Positions 16,158-24,342 of a DNA stretch of 36,305 nucleotides are shown here, in pieces (within the stretch, counting starts at the first letter, position 1; every line of letters starts with the position of its first letter). Source of the DNA: Burkholderiaceae bacterium (GTDB taxonomy: Bacteria > Pseudomonadota > Gammaproteobacteria > Burkholderiales > Burkholderiaceae); NCBI GenBank assembly GCA_947455485.1, contig CANGNV010000019.1:1-36305 (forward strand). Reading direction: 5' to 3'. Under the pieces are notes generated by a model. That model did no database searches, was not told the origin of the DNA, and worked only from the letters and a program-made list of their open reading frames with translations. The translations under genes and the position numbers were made by a program.

Positions 16158-17768
16158 ATGATCCGTATTACCGAACTTCGTCTGCCTATTAGCCATGCCC
16201 CTGAGGCATTGGAAGAGGCAATCTTGAAGCGCTTGAATATTCAGGCTAAAGACTTGATTCAGGTTGACGTTTTTAAGCGCAGCTACGATGCCAGAAAAAA
16301 TGTCGCTCTTGCGTTTATCTATACCGTCGATTTATCGGTAAAAGATGAAGAAAAATTGCTGAAGCAGTTTGCCAATGATATTCACGTAAGGCAATCACCA
16401 GATACGAGTTACCACTTTGTTGCCAATGCTTCGCAAGTGAAGAGCTCAAGCTTTGAGCGTCCTGTTGTCATTGGATTTGGCCCCTGTGGAATTTTTTCTG
16501 CCTTAGTGTTGGCGCAGATGGGCTTTAAACCAATCGTTTTAGAGCGTGGAAAACCAGTGCGAGAGCGTACTCAAGATACTTGGGGTTTATGGCGCAAGAA
16601 TGTCCTTAATCCAGAATCGAATGTGCAGTTTGGTGAGGGTGGTGCAGGCACGTTTTCTGATGGCAAGCTCTGGAGTCAAATTAAAGATCCAAAGTTTTAT
16701 GGCCGCAAGGTTATTACTGAATTTATCAAAGCGGGTGCCCCAGAAGAAATTCGTTACGTAGCTAAGCCACATATCGGAACCTTTCGACTCGTAGGCGTTG
16801 TCGAAAGAATGCGTCAGGAAATTATTGAGCTTGGTGGAGAGATTCGTTTCTCGCAAAAAGTAGTTGGCTTTGATATTCGCAATGATCGGATTACAGGCGT
16901 CAAAATCGAAGGTCATCCTGATCTGCCTGCTAGTCATGTGGTACTTGCTTTAGGTCACAGCGCTCGCGATACCTTTGAGACTCTTCATGCGGCAGGTGTT
17001 TATATGGAGGCAAAACCGTTTTCAGTAGGCTTCCGAATTGAACATCCCCAGTCTTTGATTGATAAAGCACGTTTAGGCCCGCACGCTGGCAACGAGCTCA
17101 TAGGCGCAGCTGATTACAAATTAGTACACCACGCCAAGAATGGCCGCGCAGTCTACAGCTTTTGTATGTGCCCAGGCGGAACGGTTGTTGCTGCCACGTC
17201 TGAGCCCAATCGTGTCGTGACGAATGGCATGAGTCAATATTCTCGTAATGAGCGTAATGCTAATGCCGGTATCGTTGTTGGCATTACCCCTGAAGACTAT
17301 CCCGGTGGCCCGCTAGCGGGTATTGAGTTTCAGAGGGCCTTAGAGTCCAAGGCGTACGAATTAGGCGGATCTACCTATGAAGCCCCAGGTCAATTGGTGG
17401 GCGATTTCTTGGCTGGTAAAGCTTCTACAGAATTTGGTTCTGTCATGCCATCTTATAAGCCCGGCGTTCATCTAACTGACCTCGCTGATGCATTGCCTGC
17501 CTATGCAATTGAGGCTATCCGAGAGGCGATTCCTGCGTTTGAAAAGCAGATCAAAGGCTTTTCGATGAAAGATGCAGTACTGACCGGCATTGAGACGCGC
17601 ACATCCTCCCCTTTGCGGATTACTCGAGGCGCTAACTTTCAGAGCTTGAATGTCGAAGGTCTTTATCCTGCAGGTGAGGGCGCTGGTTATGCCGGCGGAA
17701 TCTTGTCTGCTGGAGTTGATGGGATTAAAGTAGCAGAAGCAGTAGCGCTCGACTACCTTTCCAAATAA
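16158..17768 (+). CDS. FAD-dependent NAD(P)-type dehydrogenase (COG2509-like)
   Basis: A 536-residue flavoprotein. Residues 1-90 form a small alpha/beta N-terminal domain (MIRITELRLPISH...). A Rossmann FAD-binding motif GFGPCGIFSALVLAQMG follows near residues 103-120, ending in the acidic VLERGKPVRERT. The conserved FGEGGAGTFSDGKLW lies near residue 160, and the C-terminal FAD motif is YPAGEGAGYAGGILSAGVDGI. This is the uncharacterised dehydrogenase family COG2509; its substrate is not known. hemN starts 19 bp downstream on the same strand, so they are probably cotranscribed, which could hint at a redox role connected to haem synthesis (inference). No strong Shine-Dalgarno is seen. Confidence 0.87.
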   Translation: MIRITELRLPISHAPEALEEAILKRLNIQAKDLIQVDVFKRSYDARKNVALAFIYTVDLSVKDEEKLLKQFANDIHVRQSPDTSYHFVANASQVKSSSFERPVVIGFGPCGIFSALVLAQMGFKPIVLERGKPVRERTQDTWGLWRKNVLNPESNVQFGEGGAGTFSDGKLWSQIKDPKFYGRKVITEFIKAGAPEEIRYVAKPHIGTFRLVGVVERMRQEIIELGGEIRFSQKVVGFDIRNDRITGVKIEGHPDLPASHVVLALGHSARDTFETLHAAGVYMEAKPFSVGFRIEHPQSLIDKARLGPHAGNELIGAADYKLVHHAKNGRAVYSFCMCPGGTVVAATSEPNRVVTNGMSQYSRNERNANAGIVVGITPEDYPGGPLAGIEFQRALESKAYELGGSTYEAPGQLVGDFLAGKASTEFGSVMPSYKPGVHLTDLADALPAYAIEAIREAIPAFEKQIKGFSMKDAVLTGIETRTSSPLRITRGANFQSLNVEGLYPAGEGAGYAGGILSAGVDGIKVAEAVALDYLSK

Positions 17769-17787
17769 TTCAATAAGCTGATTCTTG

Positions 17788-19203
17788 ATGAGTTCTGTAG
17801 TGTCTGTACCTACACCAAATGAAAAAGAAGTACTTTTTCATCCAGAGCTATTGCAGAAGTTTGATATCAATGGGCCGCGCTATACCTCTTACCCCAGTGC
17901 TGATCGCTTTCATAATGAGTTTTGTGAATCTGACTATTTAGAAGCATTGCAACGCGTATCTAAGGTTAATGAGTCACTATCACTATATTTTCATTTACCG
18001 TTCTGCCCCAATATTTGCTATTACTGTGGTTGCAACAAAATCATCACTAAAGATCATGGTCGAAGCGCTAAGTACATCAAGTATTTAGCCAAAGAGATGG
18101 CGATGGTTTGTGCTGCTATGGGTGCTCAGAAAAAAATACCGGTGACACAGCTGCATTGGGGTGGTGGTACGCCTACATTTTTATCTCACGAAGAGATGAT
18201 TGAGTTGATGCACCATACGCGTGAGCATTTCGATCTACTTCCTGGTGGTGAATACTCGATTGAGATTGATCCACGACGCGTGACTGAGGCAGATATTGCC
18301 TTGTTAGCCGAGCTTGGATTTAACCGCATCAGTCTTGGGGTGCAGGACTTCAACCTCGAAGTGCAGCAAGCAGTGCACCGCGTGCAGACCATTGAAGAAA
18401 CTCAAGCGGTAATGGATTGGTCCAGGAAGTATGGATTTAAATCTAGAAGCGTCGATTTAATCTATGGCTTGCCAAAGCAGACGCCTGAGACCTTTAAAGA
18501 AACTGTTGATGCGGTTCTCAAGATGAGCCCGGATCGATTGTCAGTTTATAACTATGCGCACTTGCCCCATATTTTCAAGCCACAGCGCAGAATTGCTGAA
18601 GCAGATTTGCCGGGGGCTGCAGATAAGCTGGATATTCTGTCGAACACCATAAAAACACTTGGCGATGCAGGTTATGTATTTATTGGCATGGACCATTTCG
18701 CTAAGCCAGATGATGAGTTAGCGATTGCGCAAAAAGAAGGCAAGCTTCATCGAAATTTCCAAGGCTATTCAACACAAGCTGAGTGTGATCTGCTCGCTTT
18801 TGGAATTTCTTCTATTGGCAAGGTTGATGATAGCTACTCGCAAAATGTGCGCACACTGGATGAGTACTATGCAGCCATTGACGATGGCCATCTGCCCACC
18901 CTTCGAGGTCTTCAGTTAGACAAAGATGACTTGCTACGCCGCGAACTGATTGGCGAGTTGATGTGCCAATTTGCTCTGGATACCGAGCTTTTTGCTAGCT
19001 CCCATCAAATCGAATTCCCAAGCTACTTCAAGACAGAAATTGCGGAGCTAAAGCACCTAGAGGAAGCTGGCCTGCTCGAGTGGCAGGGCGCCAAGATGGT
19101 TGTGCCTATCAAGGGCAGACTCTTGGCTAGACGAGTGGCTATGACCTTTGATCGCCATCTGAGGGAATCTCAGGCTAAGGGCACTTATTCCAAAGTTCTT
19201 TGA
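17788..19203 (+). CDS. hemN: Oxygen-independent coproporphyrinogen III oxidase
   Basis: HemN is a radical-SAM enzyme that decarboxylates coproporphyrinogen III to protoporphyrinogen IX without oxygen. It has the 4Fe-4S/SAM motif with Cys73, Cys77, Cys80 and the extra Cys82 (CPNICYYCGC), the opening NGPRYTSYPSADRF, HWGGGTPTFL and the HemN C-terminal domain. This distinguishes true HemN from the shorter HemW. At 471 residues it has full length. The frame opens at TTG 17785, but the adjacent ATG 17788 is more likely. It follows the FAD dehydrogenase by 19 bp. No FNR box is visible directly upstream of hemN; the two boxes lie behind it, before ompW. Confidence 0.94.
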   Translation: MSSVVSVPTPNEKEVLFHPELLQKFDINGPRYTSYPSADRFHNEFCESDYLEALQRVSKVNESLSLYFHLPFCPNICYYCGCNKIITKDHGRSAKYIKYLAKEMAMVCAAMGAQKKIPVTQLHWGGGTPTFLSHEEMIELMHHTREHFDLLPGGEYSIEIDPRRVTEADIALLAELGFNRISLGVQDFNLEVQQAVHRVQTIEETQAVMDWSRKYGFKSRSVDLIYGLPKQTPETFKETVDAVLKMSPDRLSVYNYAHLPHIFKPQRRIAEADLPGAADKLDILSNTIKTLGDAGYVFIGMDHFAKPDDELAIAQKEGKLHRNFQGYSTQAECDLLAFGISSIGKVDDSYSQNVRTLDEYYAAIDDGHLPTLRGLQLDKDDLLRRELIGELMCQFALDTELFASSHQIEFPSYFKTEIAELKHLEEAGLLEWQGAKMVVPIKGRLLARRVAMTFDRHLRESQAKGTYSKVL

Positions 19204-19230
19204 TCAAATAAGCATCAAAAATTGATCGAT

Positions 19231-19244
19231 TTGATATAGATCAA
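19231..19244. promoter_or_regulatory. FNR box 1 (perfect consensus)
   Basis: TTGAT-ATAG-ATCAA matches the FNR (anaerobic regulator) consensus TTGAT-N4-ATCAA at all ten positions. It lies 28 bp after hemN and is centred 72 bp upstream of FNR box 2. At 143 bp from the ompW start it may be a distal activator site or serve a longer ompW transcript. Confidence 0.75.
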
Positions 19245-19302
19245 AAACTCATCAAAACAGTGTTGCTTTTAAACCAATAAAAAATTTCAGAAGCCCTTGC
19301 AT

Positions 19303-19316
19303 TTGATTTGCATCAA
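19303..19316. promoter_or_regulatory. FNR box 2 with class II promoter geometry for ompW
   Basis: TTGAT-TTGC-ATCAA is again a perfect FNR consensus and is extended to a longer palindrome (ATTTGAT/ATCAAAT). Its centre is 19309.5. A class II activator at -41.5 would place the start near 19351, with GAAAAT (19339-19344) at the -10 position, followed by a 30-base leader to the ompW ATG. FNR control of ompW is established in enteric bacteria. Confidence 0.75.
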
Positions 19317-19380
19317 ATTGCCACCCCATCTTCAATTTGAAAATAGACACATCATATTGATAACAAAAAAGGGGTACATC

Positions 19381-20028
19381 ATGCGCATTAAAACTCTAGT
19401 AGCCGCAATGGCAGCAGTAGCTTCATTGGCTCCAATCGCTGCTCAAGCACAAGCAGCAGAAGAAAATCCTTGGATGGTTCGTGTTCGTGCAGTTGATGTC
19501 TTATATCAAAATGGTCAGAGTGGTAACGCTCAAACATACAATATCAAAGCGCAGAATCAGTGGATTCCAGAATTTGATGTCAGCTACTTCTTTACTAAAA
19601 ATATCGCCACTGAGTTGGTTCTGACTTGGCCGCAACAGGTTAATATCAATGCGAATATTGGCGCTGGCCAGCAAAATGTTGGTAAGGTAACTGCGTTACC
19701 GCCATCTCTACTGTTGCAGTATCACTTTACAGATCTGGGCGCTTTAAAGCCTTATGTTGGTGCAGGCGTTAACTACACAATCTTTGGTAATAAATCTAAT
19801 TTTCCAGCTCTGGGTAATGGTTTGACTGTTTCAAACACTAGCTTTGGTGTTGTCGGTCAGATTGGCGCTGATTACATGTTTGATAAGAATTGGGGTTTAA
19901 ACGTTGATGTTAAGTATGCAACGATGTCTACCGTTACCAATGCGAATAGCGCAGCGCCTTCATTAGGCACTGGCAAATTGACTTTGAACCCATGGATGCC
20001 AGCTGTTGGTGTGACTTACAAGTTCTAA
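19381..20028 (+). CDS. ompW: OmpW family outer membrane protein
   Basis: A 215-residue outer-membrane eight-stranded beta-barrel. It has a clear signal peptide MRIKTLVAAMAAVASLAPIA... cleaved near AQAQA (about residue 23), then the OmpW hallmark NPWMVRVRAVDVLY. Later come FDVSYFFTKNIATEL, LQYHFTDLGALKPYVGAGVNYT and the terminal WMPAVGVTYKF with the C-terminal aromatic residue required for barrel assembly. OmpW forms a narrow channel for small hydrophobic molecules in E. coli. The frame extends upstream to 19297, but that would run through FNR box 2; the ATG at 19381 has AGGGG seven bases before it and starts the signal peptide. Confidence 0.92.
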   Translation: MRIKTLVAAMAAVASLAPIAAQAQAAEENPWMVRVRAVDVLYQNGQSGNAQTYNIKAQNQWIPEFDVSYFFTKNIATELVLTWPQQVNINANIGAGQQNVGKVTALPPSLLLQYHFTDLGALKPYVGAGVNYTIFGNKSNFPALGNGLTVSNTSFGVVGQIGADYMFDKNWGLNVDVKYATMSTVTNANSAAPSLGTGKLTLNPWMPAVGVTYKF

Positions 20029-20051
20029 GAGTTTAGTTTTTAGATCTTGAG

Positions 20052-20079
20052 ATAGGGCCCCTTAGGGTCCTATTTTTTG
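20052..20079 (+). terminator. Rho-independent terminator of ompW
   Basis: ATAGGGCCC (20052-20060) pairs with GGGTCCTAT (20065-20073), with one G-T pair and a CTTA loop, and runs into TTTTT. It ends ompW just before the 3' end of the convergent kinase-like gene. Confidence 0.9.
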
Positions 20080-20087
20080 TCTGATGT

Positions 20088-20684
20088 TTATTGAATGAGA
20101 TGATCGATTAATTTCTCAAACTTAGCTTCATCGAAATGTAAATTATCGAAGCGCTGTATTGCAATATGTTCTGGTGGCTCAACCCTTCGTTGGGTATATT
20201 GCTCCCAGTGCTTGAGTTTGTATTCATCTCGAGGGTCTGCACGCTTCTCCATGCGACTCTTCGCCTCGCCCTCATCGAGATCTATCCAGGCGATTTTGAT
20301 GCTGGATATGCTGGGGACTCCTAGCTCTTCGGGATTGAACATTCGACCACTTTGGATTTCGTTAGAAAAAGGACCTACTAGGATGACGTTAATTCCCAGT
20401 TGTAGATTTTCTTTAGCAATGGCAATTAGGCCTGCATATTCCCAATCCCTGAGGTTTTGAAGGTAGAAGGGGCTATCGCGATCATTGGGATTGTTGGTGG
20501 TGAGCTCCATGACATGGGCGCTATAGGCGCCATATACCGTGTCTTTGTCCAAAAAGAAAAAGTCTTCCCCTGTTTTCTCAACAATGAGGGGCAGTGCCTT
20601 TTTAGCCAAAGTGGTTTTACCTGTGCCTGCATGACCGGCAAAGAGGATAAGTCGGGGAGCGCTGGTACTGAGCTTACAGGTCAT
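20088..20684 (-). CDS. P-loop ATPase / kinase-like protein
   Basis: A 198-residue protein with one P-loop: Walker A GHAGTGKTT at residues 17-25. A hydrophobic strand and DKDTVYGAY follow, then NVILVGPFSNEIQSGR with the pattern of an AAA_33/zeta-toxin-like small-molecule kinase, WIDLDEGEAKSRMEKRADPRDEYK (mobile LID arginines) and the C-terminal HLIQ. It most likely phosphorylates a small molecule or nucleotide. The substrate cannot be told from sequence and no antitoxin-like partner is next to it, so a zeta toxin role is unlikely. It is a single gene between two plus-strand genes. Confidence 0.75.
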   Translation of the reverse strand: MTCKLSTSAPRLILFAGHAGTGKTTLAKKALPLIVEKTGEDFFFLDKDTVYGAYSAHVMELTTNNPNDRDSPFYLQNLRDWEYAGLIAIAKENLQLGINVILVGPFSNEIQSGRMFNPEELGVPSISSIKIAWIDLDEGEAKSRMEKRADPRDEYKLKHWEQYTQRRVEPPEHIAIQRFDNLHFDEAKFEKLIDHLIQ

Positions 20685-20785
20685 TTATCTCTTTATTTGG
20701 AGGTATTGCTTGAGTAAATTCTACTTCTCAATCCCATGTTTATTGGAAATATCCCCACTTTGGGTGAAGTGACGATAATGTCGCC

Positions 20786-22705
20786 ATGGCTTTAATCGTA
20801 CTCACTGATGCAAAACTGGCTTTTGGCCACGTTGACCTCCTCGCAAATACTGCTTTCTCATTGGAATCTGGGGAGCGTGTTGGCTTAATTGGCCGCAATG
20901 GCACAGGTAAATCTTCTTTATTGAAGATCTTGGCCGGCATAGAAAAAATGGATGATGGTTTGCTGCAATATCAGCAAGGCCTCCGAATTGCCTATGTTCC
21001 GCAAGAGCCTGTATTTGAGGCCGAGGAAACAGTGTTTGATGCGGTATCCAAAGGCGTAGCTCAAGCCAAGGCTCTGCGTGAAGAATATGAGGCTCTCAGC
21101 ATTGGGGAGTGGGATGATGCTGCCCACCATCGCTTAGACGAAGTGCAATCCCAGTTAGAGGCCTTAAGTGGCTGGAATTGGGAGCAGCGCGTTCATGAAA
21201 CATTGGACCGTCTGCATTTAGAAGCCGAAGTGAAGATTAATACTTTATCGGGCGGAACTAAGAAGCGCGTTGCATTAGCTCGTGCTCTAGTAGAGATGCC
21301 AGATGTCTTGCTATTAGATGAGCCTACCAACCATTTAGATTTAGATTCGATTTCTTGGCTAGAAGATTTGCTAAAAGAGTACAACGGTTCTGTAATTCTG
21401 ATTACCCATGATCGCGCTTTTTTAGATAACGTCTGCACGCAGATTGTTGAACTCGATCGCGGTATCCTGCGGACCTATCCAGGCAACTTCTCAGCATACG
21501 AAGTATTAAAAGATCAGGAAATGAATTCCGAATCTCTGGCTAATGCGCGCGCAGATAAGTTGCTCGCCCAAGAGGAGGTCTGGATACGTAAAGGTGTTGA
21601 GGCAAGGCGTACTCGTAGCGTTGCCCGTATAGCCCGTCTCGAAGCGCTTCGTACAACACGCTCGCAAAGACGTGATGCGGTTGGGCAGGTGAAGCTCGCA
21701 GTTTCAGCAGGCGATAGAAGCGGCAAAATTGTTGCCGATCTTCAGAATGTCTCTAAGTCTTACGATCGTCCAATTGTGAAGGATTTCACAGCAACGATTT
21801 TGCGTGGCGATAAAGTTGGCCTGCTTGGTCCTAACGGTGCTGGCAAGACCACGCTTCTGAAATTGATTCTCGGAACGATTGCGCCAGATTCAGGTACAGC
21901 AACCATGGGAACTCGTATTGAAGTGGCTTACTTTGATCAGATGCGCGAAGGACTTGATCTCAATGCGTCACTCGAAGACTACATCAGCCCAGGTAGCGAG
22001 TGGATTGAAATTAATGGCAATAAGAAACACGTTAAAAGTTATTTAAGCGATTTCTTGTTTGCACCAGAGCGTACCAATTCACCAGTAAGTACTTTGTCTG
22101 GTGGGGAGCGGAACCGCTTATTGTTGGCCCGCTTATTTGCTCGTCCTGCAAACGTCTTGGTTTTAGATGAACCAACAAACGACTTAGATATCGATACTTT
22201 AGACTTGCTTGAGCAGTTATTGCAGGACTATAAGGGTACCGTGTTCTTGGTCAGTCATGATCGTTACTTCTTGGATAACGTAGTTACCAGCATCATTGCC
22301 AATGAGGGCGATGGATTCTGGCGCGAGTATGAGGGTGGTTACGAGGATTGGAAGATTCAGAAGGCTCGCTCAGACAAGATTCGAGCGGCTAATGGTGGCG
22401 CTAAGGCCGAACCAAAACAAGAGGTAAAGACTGAGTCTAAAGTTGAATCAAAGCCTGTAGCTGCTAAGTCTGGGGTGCAAAAACTCAATGGCAAAGAGCG
22501 TCAGGAGTTAGAAGTCTTGCCTTTGCAGATCGAAACTTTGGAGACAGAACAAGCGGATATTGGGATTGCGATGAGCAACCCTGACCTCTATAAAAATGAG
22601 CCTGAATTAGCTGCTAGCATGCAAGCACGCTTATCTGAGATCACTGCCGATCTCGATATCAAACTCCAGCGCTGGGAACTGCTCTTAAGTCGCTCAGAAT
22701 CTTAA
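20786..22705 (+). CDS. uup: ABC-F family ATPase Uup
   Basis: A 639-residue protein with two ABC cassettes in one chain and no membrane domain. The first has Walker A GRNGTGKSS (about residues 36-44), signature LSGGTKKR and Walker B VLLLDEPTNHLD. The second has Walker A GPNGAGKTT, signature LSGGERNR and Walker B VLVLDEPTNDLD. The P-site linker between them is rich in Arg/Ala (VEARRTRSVARIARLEALR). A Lys/Glu-rich tether and a C-terminal coiled-coil domain (last 90 residues) mark Uup rather than EttA. ABC-F proteins act on the ribosome; Uup also affects transposon excision precision and 50S maturation. GATAAT (20774-20779) six bases before the ATG and no Shine-Dalgarno suggest a leaderless start. 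The end overlaps the convergent permease gene by 4 bp. Confidence 0.92.
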   Translation: MALIVLTDAKLAFGHVDLLANTAFSLESGERVGLIGRNGTGKSSLLKILAGIEKMDDGLLQYQQGLRIAYVPQEPVFEAEETVFDAVSKGVAQAKALREEYEALSIGEWDDAAHHRLDEVQSQLEALSGWNWEQRVHETLDRLHLEAEVKINTLSGGTKKRVALARALVEMPDVLLLDEPTNHLDLDSISWLEDLLKEYNGSVILITHDRAFLDNVCTQIVELDRGILRTYPGNFSAYEVLKDQEMNSESLANARADKLLAQEEVWIRKGVEARRTRSVARIARLEALRTTRSQRRDAVGQVKLAVSAGDRSGKIVADLQNVSKSYDRPIVKDFTATILRGDKVGLLGPNGAGKTTLLKLILGTIAPDSGTATMGTRIEVAYFDQMREGLDLNASLEDYISPGSEWIEINGNKKHVKSYLSDFLFAPERTNSPVSTLSGGERNRLLLARLFARPANVLVLDEPTNDLDIDTLDLLEQLLQDYKGTVFLVSHDRYFLDNVVTSIIANEGDGFWREYEGGYEDWKIQKARSDKIRAANGGAKAEPKQEVKTESKVESKPVAAKSGVQKLNGKERQELEVLPLQIETLETEQADIGIAMSNPDLYKNEPELAASMQARLSEITADLDIKLQRWELLLSRSES

Positions 22706-24009
22706 TGTGATTTGAGGCCTTTGGATTTGAGTCGTGAAAATGCCTCAAGTCCAAAAGATGCCACAAGGGCAATGAGTAGAGCGATAGTGCTAGATGGTGC
22801 AGTCTTAATCGTATTCATCAGTAGTGCAGTAAATAAGCTCAGATTGATTACGATCGCACACCACAGAATTTTTGGATTCGCCCCAGTATGTTTGTGAACT
22901 CGAAGATGTCCGTAGGTAATCACCGCATAAACCAATAAAAAAGCTAGGCTAGCCATTTGACCCACTTCACTCAAGGGGAAGACTAGGGCCAAGACAATTA
23001 CACCAAGCGATGAGACGGTCAGCGCATGAAGATTATTTTTAAGAACTGTATTTCCTAAGACGCTAGAGACTTCATGCTTTTCTGCAAGGTCAGCTGCAAT
23101 ATTAGAGGCTGCAAAAATAGTAGCGTTGACCGCTGCAGCACAGGCTAGTAATGCAGAAATGCTAATGACAATAAATCCAAGCTGGCCTGCCACCAATTTT
23201 GCTGCATCTGCTAGTACATGCCCATTATCTAATTGCATGATGTTCAAGGGTAGGAGCATCACAACAGCCAAGCTCACGGCTAAATAGGCAATTGTCACCA
23301 AGATCAGTGCAGAAAACATTGCTAGGGGCAATTCTTTCTGCGGGCTTTTCATCGCTGATGAAGAGTTGGTTACCACGCCAAATCCCTGGAAATTAATATA
23401 GAGAATGCCAGCAGCTACCGCAATACCCTCTATGGAGCCTCCTGCCATGTGGTAACTCTTAAAGTCTGCATGATTAAACCCCATCGCTGAAAAGACTAGT
23501 AGGCTAATTACAACTAGACCAATGGCAAATGTTTCAGCCTTGCCAACTAGACTAGGCCCCAGAAGATTCAGAAATGTACAAATCAAAATGATTGCCGCAG
23601 TAATGCATTTCAGCAGAATGGGTGAGAGATTCCCGCCGAAAAGTGTATTGGTATATTCAACAAATCCTGCCGCATATAGAGCGGCAGCAATGAGGTAGGC
23701 AATGTATTGAAAAAAATTAATACCACCAGAAATAATCCCAGGGCCAAAACTCATTACTGTAAAAGTAGCTGCTCCACCGCTGCTTGGATAGGCGGCGCCG
23801 AGTTTTGCGTAAGAGTAAACCGAGAAAGAGGCGGCAATGGCGCCAATCAAAAACGCTAGCGGCACGTGGGTACCTGCATGCGAGCTTGCCAAGCCAAGCA
23901 ACGAATAGAGGCCAGCACCCATCATTCCACCGATGCCTAGCGCGGTCGCAGAAAAAAGACTAACGTGCTTTGTTTGTTTGGGGTTGCGTTTAAGTAAGCC
24001 TGAGTTCAA
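22702..24009 (-). CDS. APC family amino acid permease
   Basis: A 435-residue inner-membrane protein with about twelve membrane segments. It begins with the APC-superfamily first helix SATALGIGGMMGAGLYSLLGLA (G-x-G-G-x-x-G-A-G motif at about residues 26-34), then AKLGAAYPSSGGAATFTVMSFG and a conserved YINFQGFGVVTNSSSAMKSPQKELPLAM loop. It is expected to be a secondary amino acid or amine transporter; the substrate is unknown. It lies 6 bp after cbpM on the same strand, so it probably belongs to the cbpA-cbpM transcript, an unusual partner for a chaperone pair. The 3' end overlaps uup. Confidence 0.85.
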   Translation of the reverse strand: MNSGLLKRNPKQTKHVSLFSATALGIGGMMGAGLYSLLGLASSHAGTHVPLAFLIGAIAASFSVYSYAKLGAAYPSSGGAATFTVMSFGPGIISGGINFFQYIAYLIAAALYAAGFVEYTNTLFGGNLSPILLKCITAAIILICTFLNLLGPSLVGKAETFAIGLVVISLLVFSAMGFNHADFKSYHMAGGSIEGIAVAAGILYINFQGFGVVTNSSSAMKSPQKELPLAMFSALILVTIAYLAVSLAVVMLLPLNIMQLDNGHVLADAAKLVAGQLGFIVISISALLACAAAVNATIFAASNIAADLAEKHEVSSVLGNTVLKNNLHALTVSSLGVIVLALVFPLSEVGQMASLAFLLVYAVITYGHLRVHKHTGANPKILWCAIVINLSLFTALLMNTIKTAPSSTIALLIALVASFGLEAFSRLKSKGLKSH

Positions 24010-24015
24010 TGGTGC

Positions 24016-24342
24016 TTAACCTAAATTCGTGCGAAGCAGTTGGCTGCGTAAGCGGGTGATTTCATCTAAGAGATCGAGAGCTAAGGCAACCCCGGGAGTA
24101 TTGAGTTCCAGGTCATGAGCAAGATGCGCTGCAGTTTTTGCGCGCTGAAGCGAGTCTCCACTAAAGCGCCAATCTTCTGGTGAGGAGCCAGTAGGACTTA
24201 GCACGCCTTCGGTTACCCAAGACATGATGAGATCCTCTGGTGCGCGTGTGGCTTGTGAAATTTCCACAATGCTCATGTGCACCTCTTCTTCAACAAGGCT
24301 GCCTTCAATCCAGGTGATTTGTGTATGTGTCATATTTATCAT
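24016..24342 (-). CDS. cbpM: Chaperone modulator CbpM
   Basis: A 108-residue MerR-like-fold protein that binds the J-domain of CbpA and inhibits its co-chaperone and DNA-binding activity. Residues WIEGSLVEEEVHMSIVEISQATRAPEDLIMSWVTEGVLSP and RFSGDSLQRAKTAAHLAHDLELNTPGVALALDLLDEITRLRSQL match the family. The ATG overlaps the cbpA stop (ATGA), so translation is coupled; an in-frame ATG three codons later is possible. Confidence 0.9.
   Translation of the reverse strand: MINMTHTQITWIEGSLVEEEVHMSIVEISQATRAPEDLIMSWVTEGVLSPTGSSPEDWRFSGDSLQRAKTAAHLAHDLELNTPGVALALDLLDEITRLRSQLLRTNLG

Noticed and set aside
19297..19380. 28-residue N-terminal extension of OmpW
   Set aside because: It would run through an FNR box and precede the signal peptide; the ATG at 19381 has a proper ribosome site.
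20088..20684. Zeta toxin of a toxin-antitoxin pair
   Set aside because: There is a kinase-like P-loop but no adjacent antitoxin and no clear zeta-toxin motifs beyond the general fold.
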